NCBI GenBank assembly: GCA_965220465.1
Contig: CBDCPZ010000017.1
Location: 155,776-219,775 of the forward strand
DNA: 64,000 nt
Origin: JAHDHW01 sp965220465
GTDB lineage: Bacteria > Bacteroidota > Bacteroidia > Chitinophagales > Saprospiraceae
Reading direction: 5' to 3'
Below the pieces are notes generated by a model, which was given only the letters and a program-made list of their open reading frames with translations, was not told the DNA's origin and searched no databases. Positions 9,561 through 18,584 of this stretch are shown one piece after another; the stretch's first letter is position 1; each line of letters opens with the position of its first letter. Position numbers and translations under genes: made by a program.

Positions 9561-10793
9561 TTCCTTTACAATGGTAAAATTAACTTGATGCGTCTCGTTT
9601 AAGATTAAAAGGTAATATATCCCTGCAGTTAAATCCGAAATGTCAATTCTGGTCGTTGTCGTGTTTAGTTCTCCACTTTTCTTTAATCTGCCAATTTTAT
9701 TGTAAAGCTTCCATTTTAATTCTTTATGATGAATGCTTTTTATTTCGAAGAAATCCTGAGAAGGGTTTGGGTAAACTGTGATCGATTTCAGAGGAGATAT
9801 GTCGTTGGTAGGCGTAGTTTCGTTAATCCATTTGTTAATGGAAAAGGACAGCATTTTTTGAGATAAAGTTAATTGGGAATTGACTTTAAATTGTTCAGAA
9901 ACAATGTAACCATATCCGTTTTCCCGAAAAGTAATGCCTTCTGTTTGGCTATTAGTCAGCCCCGTGCCTAGAGTTATGTTTCGCTTATTTCCAGAGAAAA
10001 AATTGTTGTTATTAAAATCGAAAAGCAGCCACATAAAATTAAAACCAAGTTCCGTATATCCAAGCAAAACAATTTCATTGTTGTCGCTAATGTCAGCACC
10101 GGTAATCAAACCTTCTACATTGAAAGTTTCTTTTAGTTGAGCAATATGCATTCCTGGCTCCGGAGAAAGAGTGTAATGTTTGGTTTGATTGTCTACCCAG
10201 TTTTTTGAGAATAAATGTAATTGGTCATTATAAAATAATAAAGCTTCACAATCAAAGTCGTTATTATTATTGTTTTCTGAAAAATCAACCTGATCACTGT
10301 ATTCAAACTCAATTATTTCAGCAGTTATCGTATCGTTTGAAAGATCATTTTTATTAACCCGATAAATACTAAGATCAGTGCGATTGCCGGCATTATTGCC
10401 AAAATCTCCGATGTACAGGTAGTTTTGATTTTCTGCTAAATCTTCCCAATCGATATTGTCTCCATTAGCGATAACCACTGTTTGCAGAATGTCGCCGCTT
10501 ACTGAATCAATGCGATAAATTTTATTTTCATTTCCGCCGTCATTGTGAACCCATAATCCGGAATTGAACAATTCGGACCCGGAACATTCTTTTAAAAGGT
10601 CAGGCAGTTCACAGATTTGAGTTGGACTGTAATTGGTCATTGGATAAATACAAGATCCATCATTTTCACTGGCGTTGCTATCGTAATTTAGGGCTTGCGG
10701 ATCGGTGCAACCCGTCTGAGCGGAAATATTATTAATAAAGAAGAAAAAAAATAAAATCGAAATTTTCACTAAAATGATTTTGAGTGAATGCAT
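9558..10793 (-). CDS. Secreted T9SS cargo protein with GCTD...DGSC motif
   Basis: This is a 411-residue exported protein of unknown function. A signal peptide (ending NNISAQ) is followed at once by GCTDPQALNYDSNASENDG plus SC, a short Cys motif that recurs in secreted Bacteroidota proteins. The middle (about 60-330) resembles a beta-propeller-like region with Asp/Asn-rich turns (NGDNIDWEDLAENQNYLYIGD). The C-terminus is a type A T9SS sorting domain (SITVYPNPSQDFFEI, then LTAGIYYLLIL). The start lies only 12 nt after the 3' strand of the RNase P RNA P1 helix on the same strand, leaving no room for a separate promoter between them. Catalytic residues are not recognisable. Confidence 0.8.
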   Translation of the reverse strand: MHSLKIILVKISILFFFFFINNISAQTGCTDPQALNYDSNASENDGSCIYPMTNYSPTQICELPDLLKECSGSELFNSGLWVHNDGGNENKIYRIDSVSGDILQTVVIANGDNIDWEDLAENQNYLYIGDFGNNAGNRTDLSIYRVNKNDLSNDTITAEIIEFEYSDQVDFSENNNNNDFDCEALLFYNDQLHLFSKNWVDNQTKHYTLSPEPGMHIAQLKETFNVEGLITGADISDNNEIVLLGYTELGFNFMWLLFDFNNNNFFSGNKRNITLGTGLTNSQTEGITFRENGYGYIVSEQFKVNSQLTLSQKMLSFSINKWINETTPTNDISPLKSITVYPNPSQDFFEIKSIHHKELKWKLYNKIGRLKKSGELNTTTTRIDISDLTAGIYYLLILNETHQVNFTIVKE

Positions 10794-10804
10794 AAAATAG
10801 TAAT

Positions 10805-11252
10805 AAAAACCACTGCAAACCTATAAGCCGGATTTTGTATTCCCGAACAGCAAGCTATTCTAAGAATCTCTATCATTTATCTAGTTCCGACATCACTATC
10901 GGAATCTATCTGCCTACCCTTCATGATTTTCTTGAAACAAGAAAACTGAGCGAGCAACTCAGCTCACCAAATCTCAAAGACTTGGCAAATCAGGATTTAC
11001 GTGGCATTTCAACCCACAAGGTTTATCCCCCCAACAGGTTACCCTGCCAAGTCGTGCGCTCTTACCGCACGTTTTCACCCTTACCCCGATAAATCGAGGC
11101 GGTAATTTTCTGCGACACTTTCTGTGCCTGCTAACCCCTTTCGGTAATAGCAAGCCCCATTCGTTAAATGGTGTAGTGCTCTACGTTGTCCGGACTTTCC
11201 TCATTCTCCGATAATATCGGAAACCGCGATAGAGCAGTTTGCAGTGGTTTTT
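10805..11252 (-). ncRNA. rnpB: RNase P RNA component
   Basis: This is the catalytic RNA that trims the 5' ends of tRNA precursors. On the minus strand a perfect 14-bp P1 helix joins the ends (strand near 11237-11250 with strand 10807-10820). The conserved GAGGAAAGTCCGGAC (about 11188-11202), the ACAGAAA element (about 11119-11125), the GGTAAGGGTGAAAACGTG region and the 3' CCGGCTTAT element (about 10823-10833) occur in the expected order. Ends are accurate to a few bases. An 85-codon ORF on the opposite strand inside it is spurious. Confidence 0.95.
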
Positions 11253-11684
11253 ATACTTTAAGTTATTTTAATAACCTGTTTACCTTCATTTTCAAAAGGT
11301 ACAAATAGAATACTTGAAATAAAGTATTATTGTTCCATAAATCTAGCAACAGTTTCAGGTTAATAAAAATATTGATAAATTTTTCATGAAAAAATATACC
11401 ATAAAAGTTGGATTGAATCATTAAATATTTTTAAGTTTAATTTGTAAAGCGCTAAAATATTGTAGTTTATGTTTGTTTGGAAAAAGAAAGAAAAATTTAT
11501 GTTTAGTTAATTGGTGATTTTTGATTAAAAATTTCAACCTATTATCTTCTAGTTAATCCAGTTATTTGAACCCTATAATTTCAGCGTTTTTTGGATTAGA
11601 TTTTGTTGTTAAATTATAAATTAAGCTAATATTTTTAGCAATTTCAATTTTTAAATCAAAAGTCACCTCCTCAGAAACTAATTA
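11253..11684. other. 432-bp AT-rich gap before the sensor kinase
   Basis: No gene is seen. It must hold the rnpB promoter on the minus strand and the kinase promoter on the plus strand, but no clear TTTG/TAnnTTTG pair was found. A weak hairpin (AATACTT / AAGTATT, 11309-11328) is the only structure noted. Confidence 0.5.
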
Positions 11685-14600
11685 ATGACGAAGCAGCAAT
11701 ATTATCATTTAGCACTAACTGTTTTTCTGTTTGTTATCGCAATTGGATTTAATTACTATTTCCGGGTTGTTCCTCAAACCGAAAAATATGCTGCTCTAGT
11801 CAATAATAAATTGCACAATCTTGAAAAGGAAGTTAAAGCTGTTTTTGATAATAAAGAGTTTATAAAAAGAGAGCTTGACGAATCAACTGGAAACGAAGTC
11901 AATATTCGAGAAAATGATTTTATTTTTCTTGAAAACCTGGTTGAGCAGGCTTTTACGATTGCTGTTTACAAAGATGATTCATTGGTTTTTTGGACCAACA
12001 ATTTTGCTTTTCCTGTTTTATCGGATATATCTGAAGCCACCAATGAGCGAAAATCAAAATTTATTAATCTCAGAAATGGCTATTACGAGCTAATTTTTCA
12101 ACGTTTTAGAGATGCGACTATTGGAGAATATATTGTTTCTGCCCTCATTCCCATCAAATATCATTTTCGCTTTGAAAGTAACTATCTCAATAACGAATTT
12201 GTCGCAAGTAAAAGAATTCCAAAAGATTATAACCTGGTAACTCAGAAAAATCCGTATCCAATCAAAAACCTAGATGGAGAAATCCTGTGTTATCTTTCAC
12301 AAGAAAAAAATCTAATTAGTAAGATTCAACTGCAAATTGGCCTTTGGCTTTATTTGGTAGCCTTTATTGTTTTGGCCGTATTTTTTAATAATGTTTCCAA
12401 TCACCTGATAAAAAGCGGATATGCCTGGCAAGGGGCAGCATTTTTGGTTATTTCGATATTTGGGGTTCGTTTTGTAAGTATCTTTTTCGGTTTCAGCCAA
12501 AACTTTTCAGATCTTCTGCTTTTTAGTGAAGCATCGGGAGCTCGATTGAGTAGCTCTTTAGGCGATTTGTTGATCAATATTGTCTTGCTTCTATGGATTA
12601 TGGTGTTTTTTCACAAAGAGTTTCCGGTCCGGTCTTATGATCATTTATCAAATCGTATTAAGTTTGGCGTGACTACGTTAAATTATTTATCCATTCTGTC
12701 TGCGATTTTTATTCTGACCGGAGTGTTCAAAACACTGGTTTTTAATACCAGCCTAACCTTCGATTTCGAGAATGTTTTCAACCTTGACAGCCAAAATTTG
12801 TTTGCAGTCACTGGCGTGATTTTACTTTTGGTTGCGTTGTTTTTATTCAGTCATCGGATGATGATGACGATTGTCAAAATCGGGATGAACAGAAACCAAA
12901 GATTAATTGCTTTGGCTATTGCAACAACGGTCAGTTTTCCTGTTTTTTTTATAGTTGACTTCATCATTCCTCCGATTTATCTTTTGTTGATTGCTTTTGT
13001 ATTTATTTTAGTTTTTGATCTTTTTATTGATAGCAGAAATACAAATTTTACGTGGCTCGTCATCTGGTTGGTTATATTGTCAGCTTTCCCTTCTATTTTA
13101 CTTTTCCGCTACAATTCAATTAAGGATGGCATTGTGCGGATGGCTTATGCTAAAGAATTGGCTGACATGAAGGATGTAATTGCTGAAGATGCTTTCGGAA
13201 AATTAAAAAGCAATATTGAAAATAACAATGTATTAAAAAAAGCAATTCCTCCATATCCATTTAAGATTAAAAAAGAAACCTTACTTGAACAAATTGATCA
13301 ATTCTTTTCAAGTCAAAGCTATTTATATTATAATTATACATATTCAGTATTCGGTTTTGATAGATATGGAAACGCATTAATCGAAGAGCAGAAAAAAGAT
13401 AAAGAAAGTTTTGATTTTGAAATGGAGTCTTCTGCATCAACATCACTTGATAATCTCATGCATTGGACAGCGGATGGTGAACGAAGCGCTTACCTCATGA
13501 AAATCAGTATTCCTTCAGCAGATAATACAAAAAACACGATCTCTTTGGGGCTAAAATTTCAGAGAAAAAGAAGAGACCAATCGAAAGTGTATACTGAATT
13601 GCTCATTGATAAACCATACAAAAACCTGAAAAATCTTAACAAATACGATTATTCGGTTTATAAAAACAATCAACAAATTGATGCTGAAGGCAATGCTTAT
13701 GGCAATGTATTATTTACTGATGAATTGCCCGAAAAAGGAGGCATGAAAGAAATAGTAGCCAATAACCGCTCTGAACTGTTCTACGTTTCTGATGATGGTA
13801 TCATTGTAATCATTGGCAAGCAAACCGAGGATTACATGAAAAAGGCTATTTCTTTGTTTTCCTATATTTTCAGTATGTTCTTTGCCTTCATTTTGTTCCT
13901 TGCATTGATCAATACTTCGGTCAAAATATTGCCGGATTCGCTAAAATTTTATTTAGTAAAAAAGCCTTCCTTAAAAAACAGAATACAATTATCGGTCATA
14001 GGGTTAATTGTCGTTTCCTTTATTTTTATTGGCTTTGTAACAGTTTGGTTTTTCAAAAGCTCTTCCAATGATTATCACGAAAGCAGATTGGAACGAAAAA
14101 CCAGTTCGGTGAAGGCGGATGCTTTGCATGAACTTTCATTGCTTATAACAAACAATGATTCCCTTTTTAAACTTGGACAGTTGAATCTCGAAAAGCTGGA
14201 TATCGCTGAACCACTATCACAAATCCATCGGATGGATGTAAATATGTATGACTTGTCGGGTAAATTGATCGGTTCTTCTGAAGAAGATATTTTTAACAAA
14301 GGAATTGTTGCCGGGCAAATGGGAGCTTTGGCTTTTAATGCATTGAGCAAGCAGAACTTGTCAGAGTATTTTCAGGACAATGAACGCATCGGTAGTTTGG
14401 TCTATAAAGCAGCGTACATTCCTTTGAAAGTAAATGATGAACCAATTGCTTACTTAGGATTGCCCTATTATTCAAAGCAAAGCAAACTGAGAAGTGATGT
14501 AACTATTTTCATGAGCACCCTGATGAATGTTTATGTGTTTTTGTTACTTATTGCGAGTGGTTTTGCGATTGCAGTGGCCAACTCTATTACAAATCCTATC

Positions 14601-15458
14601 GCTATCATTGGAGAAAAATTGAAGCAATTTAAGTTAGGTAGACGAAATGAACCGTTAGAATGGAAAAACCATGATGAGTTAGGAGCCTTGATTTCTGAAT
14701 ATAATAAAATGATAAAAAAGCTAGAAGAAAGTGCTGATAAATTGGCTCAATCAGAAAGAGAAGGTGCATGGCGCGAAATGGCAAAACAAGTAGCGCATGA
14801 GATCAAAAACCCTTTAACGCCAATGAAATTAAGTATTCAGTATTTGCTTCATGCGTATAAATCAAACCCTGATAACCTGGAACCACTGTTGAAACGCGTT
14901 TCTAGTACTTTGATAGAGCAGATTGACAATTTAGCGCAAATAGCTTCTGAGTTTTCAAGTTTCGCTAAAATGCCAAGGGCTGAAAATCAAAAAATAAACA
15001 TTAATAATTTGGTGTCTTCTGTTTACGATTTATTCAGTAAAGGCTTGGAAATGGACATTTCAATTCATTTGCCAAATGAAGACTTTTTTGTTTATGCAGA
15101 CAAAAACCATCTCATTCGTGTGTTGACCAATCTTATGAAAAACGCCGAGCAATCCATTCCTGATGAGCGAGATGGCAAAATTGATGTATCTCTTTATCAG
15201 CATGAAAATTTGGCAATAATACGAGTGAGAGACAATGGTAGTGGAATTTCTGACGATAAAAAAGATAAAGTTTTTGTTCCGAATTTCACAACAAAAAGTT
15301 CAGGAACAGGACTTGGTTTAGCCATTTCCAGAAACATCATTGAATCAGTAAACGGTGATATTTATTTTAAAACAGAGGTTGGAGTAGGTACTGAATTCTT
15401 TGTTGAATTGCCAATTGTTGAAATAAATGAATTTGAAAAGGTAGAAGAAGAAGTGTAA
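11685..15458 (+). CDS. Large multi-pass NtrY-like sensor histidine kinase
   Basis: This 1257-residue inner-membrane kinase would autophosphorylate and pass the phosphate to an unidentified response regulator. A first membrane segment (about 9-25) precedes a sensor region. A cluster of hydrophobic helices follows from about 215 to 495, then further helices near 721-745, 768-790 and 944-966 with a second extracytoplasmic region between. A HAMP-like linker follows (NSITNPIAIIGEKL, about 965). Phosphoacceptor His1038 lies in KQVAHEIKNPLTPMKLS. The ATPase domain shows the N box (MKNAEQSIPDERDG), DNGSGIS and GTGLGLAIS. HEIKNPLTPM is typical of the NtrY family. It is about twice the usual length. 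No receiver gene is adjacent; the NtrC-like regulator 19 kb away is a possible but unproven partner. Confidence 0.9.
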   Translation: MTKQQYYHLALTVFLFVIAIGFNYYFRVVPQTEKYAALVNNKLHNLEKEVKAVFDNKEFIKRELDESTGNEVNIRENDFIFLENLVEQAFTIAVYKDDSLVFWTNNFAFPVLSDISEATNERKSKFINLRNGYYELIFQRFRDATIGEYIVSALIPIKYHFRFESNYLNNEFVASKRIPKDYNLVTQKNPYPIKNLDGEILCYLSQEKNLISKIQLQIGLWLYLVAFIVLAVFFNNVSNHLIKSGYAWQGAAFLVISIFGVRFVSIFFGFSQNFSDLLLFSEASGARLSSSLGDLLINIVLLLWIMVFFHKEFPVRSYDHLSNRIKFGVTTLNYLSILSAIFILTGVFKTLVFNTSLTFDFENVFNLDSQNLFAVTGVILLLVALFLFSHRMMMTIVKIGMNRNQRLIALAIATTVSFPVFFIVDFIIPPIYLLLIAFVFILVFDLFIDSRNTNFTWLVIWLVILSAFPSILLFRYNSIKDGIVRMAYAKELADMKDVIAEDAFGKLKSNIENNNVLKKAIPPYPFKIKKETLLEQIDQFFSSQSYLYYNYTYSVFGFDRYGNALIEEQKKDKESFDFEMESSASTSLDNLMHWTADGERSAYLMKISIPSADNTKNTISLGLKFQRKRRDQSKVYTELLIDKPYKNLKNLNKYDYSVYKNNQQIDAEGNAYGNVLFTDELPEKGGMKEIVANNRSELFYVSDDGIIVIIGKQTEDYMKKAISLFSYIFSMFFAFILFLALINTSVKILPDSLKFYLVKKPSLKNRIQLSVIGLIVVSFIFIGFVTVWFFKSSSNDYHESRLERKTSSVKADALHELSLLITNNDSLFKLGQLNLEKLDIAEPLSQIHRMDVNMYDLSGKLIGSSEEDIFNKGIVAGQMGALAFNALSKQNLSEYFQDNERIGSLVYKAAYIPLKVNDEPIAYLGLPYYSKQSKLRSDVTIFMSTLMNVYVFLLLIASGFAIAVANSITNPIAIIGEKLKQFKLGRRNEPLEWKNHDELGALISEYNKMIKKLEESADKLAQSEREGAWREMAKQVAHEIKNPLTPMKLSIQYLLHAYKSNPDNLEPLLKRVSSTLIEQIDNLAQIASEFSSFAKMPRAENQKININNLVSSVYDLFSKGLEMDISIHLPNEDFFVYADKNHLIRVLTNLMKNAEQSIPDERDGKIDVSLYQHENLAIIRVRDNGSGISDDKKDKVFVPNFTTKSSGTGLGLAISRNIIESVNGDIYFKTEVGVGTEFFVELPIVEINEFEKVEEEV

Positions 15459-15481
15459 TTCTTTCTTCTTTCTGACGGCTG

Positions 15482-16420
15482 CTATTTCAAATCTATCAGA
15501 TTTCCAAATCTTTGATTAAATCCTTGAATTCCCTGTTGACCGCCTGTGTGGAGGGCCATGATCGTAGATCCTTTTGGGAAATATCCTTTTTTTATCAAGT
15601 CATAAATACCATAAAACATTTTGCCGGTGTATATCGGATCAAGCTGAATTTTGTTTTTCCGTTTGAATTCATTGATAAATTGAACCAGGGTTTCATCGAA
15701 TTTTGCATACCCTCCAAAATGATAATCCGTATTTATTGACCAATTCTGATATTTGTTATTATTAAAATCGGACAATAATCTTTCGACTTCTTTTTGTAAA
15801 AAATCACCTTTCAATGCAGAAAATCCAATCGCTCTTTGTTGAGCGGATAAAGCGGTGATTATACCGCCCAGTGTTCCTCCTGTACCGCAGGAGGTGCACC
15901 AATAATTGATTTTATATTTTTCATCGTATTCATTGACTATTTCCGAACAACCTTTTAAAGCAAGACTATTTGTTCCTCCTTCAGGAATGACATAAATGGA
16001 TTCAAGGTCTAACGAAAGTTGTGCTAAGAGCTCTTTTTTATCGCGATAGGCAGTGCGGTTTACAAAGAATAATTGCATGTTGTTTTCCACTGCTTTAAGA
16101 AGAGTAGGATTGAGTTTTGTGGGTTGCTCACCTCGTATTATTCCAATGGTTTTGAAACCAAATAAAATTCCGGCAGCCGCTGTTGCGTAAATATGATTGG
16201 AATAGGCGCCGCCAAAAGTCAATAAGGTGGATAGCATTTGTTTTTTGGCTTCGATCAGGTTATATTTTAGTTTCCTCCACTTATTGCCGGAAATTTCAGG
16301 GTGAATTAGATCTTCTCTTTTTATGATTAATCGGACTCCCGCATCTCTGATTACAGCATCTTCAATAACGACTGTTGGGACTTTTGGATAGCTTTTTTCA
16401 AAGACTGATAATTCTGTCAT
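15482..16420 (-). CDS. PLP-dependent D-cysteine desulfhydrase / ACC deaminase family enzyme
   Basis: This 312-residue cytoplasmic enzyme belongs to the fold-type II PLP family that contains ACC deaminase and D-cysteine desulfhydrase. The PLP lysine is predicted as Lys47 in PEISGNKWRKLKYN. FGGAYSNHIYATAAAG (about 69-84) is the substrate/carboxylate loop, and CTSCGTGGTLGGI (about 175-187) binds the PLP phosphate. Length is slightly below the usual 325-340. Substrate cannot be assigned from sequence: D-cysteine desulfhydration is the more common activity in bacteria. It is convergent with the kinase gene, with 23 bp between stops, and no terminator was seen there. Confidence 0.85.
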   Translation of the reverse strand: MTELSVFEKSYPKVPTVVIEDAVIRDAGVRLIIKREDLIHPEISGNKWRKLKYNLIEAKKQMLSTLLTFGGAYSNHIYATAAAGILFGFKTIGIIRGEQPTKLNPTLLKAVENNMQLFFVNRTAYRDKKELLAQLSLDLESIYVIPEGGTNSLALKGCSEIVNEYDEKYKINYWCTSCGTGGTLGGIITALSAQQRAIGFSALKGDFLQKEVERLLSDFNNNKYQNWSINTDYHFGGYAKFDETLVQFINEFKRKNKIQLDPIYTGKMFYGIYDLIKKGYFPKGSTIMALHTGGQQGIQGFNQRFGNLIDLK

Positions 16421-16738
16421 TATTTACAAATAAATACATTTAAGTATTAATAATATTACATTTTTCAATAAAAAGATTGTTTTTTGAAACATTTGCACCC
16501 TTTTCATCGTGTTAAGAGTCTGATTGTTAATGTTGTTACACATATAAAAAATCATGCATGAAGTAGCAGCTTAATTGTTTTCTAGGCAAGGACCATTTAA
16601 TAGATAACAAGATCACCCAAAATAAGACAGTTAAAAGCCTGTCACGATTAAGACCATAAACAGATATTTATTTTTCAAATAGGTATTAAATATTTACTTT
16701 AATCGTGTATATGAAACACACTAAACCGTTATAATCCG
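16421..16738. other. Gap upstream of the RiPP-like peptide
   Basis: 318 bp without an ORF of note. It is AT-rich and probably carries the promoters of the desulfhydrase gene (minus) and of the small peptide gene (plus). No confident consensus element was found. Confidence 0.4.
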
Positions 16739-16858
16739 ATGAAAAAGGAAAAATTGAAATTAGAAAACTTAAAGTTAAAGAGTTTTATCACATCATCAAA
16801 AAATACCATTACAAGTAAGTCTAAAGGAATTGATGGAGGATACACTTGGGTTGGTTAA
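16739..16858 (+). CDS. Putative RiPP precursor with pinensin/lanthipeptide-type leader (39 aa)
   Basis: A 39-codon ORF starting at ATG 16739 and ending TAA 16858. Residues 5-19 read KLKLENLKLKSFITS, which closely follows the leader pattern of Bacteroidota pinensin-type class I lanthipeptide precursors (K-L-x-L-x-x-L-K-V-K-S-F-V-T-S). A Ser/Thr/Lys-rich stretch follows, then GIDGG (30-34), which looks like a double-glycine cleavage site, leaving only YTWVG as core. There is no Cys, so a lanthionine ring cannot form in this peptide. No modification enzyme (LanB, LanC, LanM), protease or dedicated transporter is adjacent. It may be an orphan precursor, a degenerate copy, or modified by enzymes elsewhere. 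The leader resemblance is from memory of the family, not a search. Confidence 0.6.
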   Translation: MKKEKLKLENLKLKSFITSSKNTITSKSKGIDGGYTWVG

Positions 16859-16962
16859 AAAAGAACACATATAGCTAAAACAGTTACTATTTAAAAATTT
16901 TTCAATAAAGCTTTCTAAAAAAAGTAGACTTTCCTATCGGAATTATTCACCCCTTTTCAAGA

Positions 16963-17046
16963 ATGAATAATGAGTTTGTTGTAATTACGACTCTTATTTT
17001 AATCTCTTTTTTCACTTCAACTCTTTTTTCAATTTTTGTAATTTAA
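16963..17046 (+). CDS. Possible 27-aa hydrophobic peptide
   Basis: ATG 16963 to TAA 17046 encodes 27 residues: a short polar start (MNNEFVV) then a continuous hydrophobic/Ser-Thr stretch long enough for one membrane helix. It lies about 105 bp after the RiPP-like ORF. It may be a real small membrane protein or chance in AT-rich DNA; no ribosome-binding site decides it. Confidence 0.22.
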   Translation: MNNEFVVITTLILISFFTSTLFSIFVI

Positions 17047-17193
17047 CGAGGTAAGTTGTTTAAAAACAAAAACAACACTTTCTTCCTCTTTTTAGCTGAC
17101 GATGTGATTTGCCAAAGAAGGCGATAAAAAACAGCACAGATTTTTATTATTAAGCAAAGAGTTACGTAACATTGCCTTCGAAAAAATGATATA

Positions 17194-17835
17194 ATGAGAG
17201 GATTTGTACCTTCTCGTATTGAACGGGAAGAATTTGCCAATGCAATTACACACGGTTTTGGAGTATTGTTAACCTTGGTGGGGACCCCTGTTTTGCTTAA
17301 TTTAGGAATGAAAGAGGGAAATTGGCAGCAAGTATTAGGCTTAAGCGTTTATTGTTTTTCTCTGCTAATGGTGTACACCGCCTCTACTGTTTATCACAGC
17401 ATAACAAGCCCCTGGTATAAGCGGGCATTCAGAAAAATTGATCACATCAGTATTTATTTTCTAATAGCTGGAACACATACTCCACTTTTGGTGAAATTCC
17501 TTAATAATGATTTAGGAACGTTTTATCTTATCATTTTATGGGGGTTGGTGTTAATTGGAATAATCTACAAGGCTTTTTTTATTCACCGCTTAAAATTTCT
17601 GTCTTTAATTTTTTATATGGGCTTGGGTTGGATGGCTTTGCTTACCGTTCCACGAATGCTTGATCGAATGAATGACGCTTGTTTGTACTGGTTAATTATA
17701 GGTGGAGCATTTTATACCATGGGAATCCTGTTTTATATTTGGGAAAAAATTCCGTTTGGCCACTCCATCTGGCATTTGTTTGTATTAGCAGGAAGCATAG
17801 CACACTTTATAGCATTGCTCTATGCATTTGGTTAA
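17194..17835 (+). CDS. Hemolysin III family (PAQR-like) membrane protein
   Basis: This 213-residue protein with seven predicted membrane helices belongs to the hemolysin III/YqfA family, related to eukaryotic PAQR receptors. EEFANAITHGFG (about 12-23), STVYHS (about 64-69), KIDHISIYFLIAGTHTPL (about 79-96) and the late GHSIWHLFVLAGSIAHF (about 190-206) are the conserved motifs. Their His, Ser and Asp residues are thought to bind a metal. Length is normal. The biological role in bacteria is poorly defined; membrane-fluidity or lipid hydrolase-like roles have been proposed for relatives. It is convergent with the next gene. Confidence 0.88.
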   Translation: MRGFVPSRIEREEFANAITHGFGVLLTLVGTPVLLNLGMKEGNWQQVLGLSVYCFSLLMVYTASTVYHSITSPWYKRAFRKIDHISIYFLIAGTHTPLLVKFLNNDLGTFYLIILWGLVLIGIIYKAFFIHRLKFLSLIFYMGLGWMALLTVPRMLDRMNDACLYWLIIGGAFYTMGILFYIWEKIPFGHSIWHLFVLAGSIAHFIALLYAFG

Positions 17836-17873
17836 TTGTTGATGTTTTACGAAACCTTTTGTGGTTGTCCTCT

Positions 17874-18449
17874 TTACCATCCCCAGGAAAAACCAAAGAG
17901 AAATTTGAATTCGATAAACCAGGAAGAGAGATCGGAATCCGATAGCAAAAGGTAATTCGAATTTGCAGCCATTCGGTAACCAGCTTCGACGGAAGCATGT
18001 GACCACCTGAAAACATTTATTTCAAAACCTGCGGAGGGCTGTAATATAAAAACCCGATCTTTACCTTCAGATTGAATATTAAAAGTCCCACCTCCCGTAA
18101 GTAATGAAAATTTTGGATGAATCACTTTATTAGGAAACGGCGCAAAACCGAGTATAAAACCATTGTATCTCATATCAAAACCTTGGACTGGAAGGTCGTG
18201 GAATTGAGCAACATCTTCAATTTTATACCATCCCCATCCCAAAAAAACGGATTTGCTAAATTCTAAACCGAAGAAGCCACCTCTATGAAAGGTATAACTT
18301 TCGCCATATTGAGAAGTACCAAGAGAAGGTCCAGCCCAAACTCCGGTGAGCCTTAAACCGCTGTAACCAAAAACAGTTTCTTCTTGTTGAGCAGTCAAAC
18401 TTAGAGAAAACAGAAAAAAACAAAGTGAGGTAAAAAGTATTCGTTTCAT
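17874..18449 (-). CDS. Exported hypothetical protein, outer-membrane beta-barrel-like
   Basis: A 191-residue protein with a signal peptide (MKRILFTSLCFFLFSLSL then TAQQ). The mature part alternates aromatic and small residues with Gly turns (FHRGGFFGLEFSKSVFLGWG, later ASVEAGYRMAANSNY) and ends in a strand FIEFKFLFGFSWGW terminating in Trp, as small eight-stranded outer-membrane barrels do. No known family is recognised. Start at 18449 gives the signal peptide directly. It is convergent with the hemolysin III gene (38 bp between stops). Confidence 0.75.
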   Translation of the reverse strand: MKRILFTSLCFFLFSLSLTAQQEETVFGYSGLRLTGVWAGPSLGTSQYGESYTFHRGGFFGLEFSKSVFLGWGWYKIEDVAQFHDLPVQGFDMRYNGFILGFAPFPNKVIHPKFSLLTGGGTFNIQSEGKDRVFILQPSAGFEINVFRWSHASVEAGYRMAANSNYLLLSDSDLSSWFIEFKFLFGFSWGW

Positions 18450-18525
18450 TCTTTTTAATTTTTTGAACTAAAATATTGCTTTAAACAAAAGACGACAAAA
18501 CAATGTGAAAGTTACTTTTCCAATA

Positions 18526-18562
18526 AAAAAAAGGCAGATTCTATTTTAGAACCTGCCTTTTT
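18526..18562. terminator. Terminator downstream of the 18.6-kb cargo gene
   Basis: Inverted repeat AAAAAGGCAG / CTGCCTTTTT extended by TTCT/AGAA around a short loop, with A and T runs outside. It sits 23 bp after the stop codon of the minus-strand gene that ends at 18585. Confidence 0.8.
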
Positions 18563-18584
18563 ACATTTTCTAAAAAGAAAATAA

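Noticed and set aside
10835..11092. 85-codon open frame on the plus strand
   Set aside because: It lies wholly inside the RNase P RNA gene, antisense to it, with no protein-like features.
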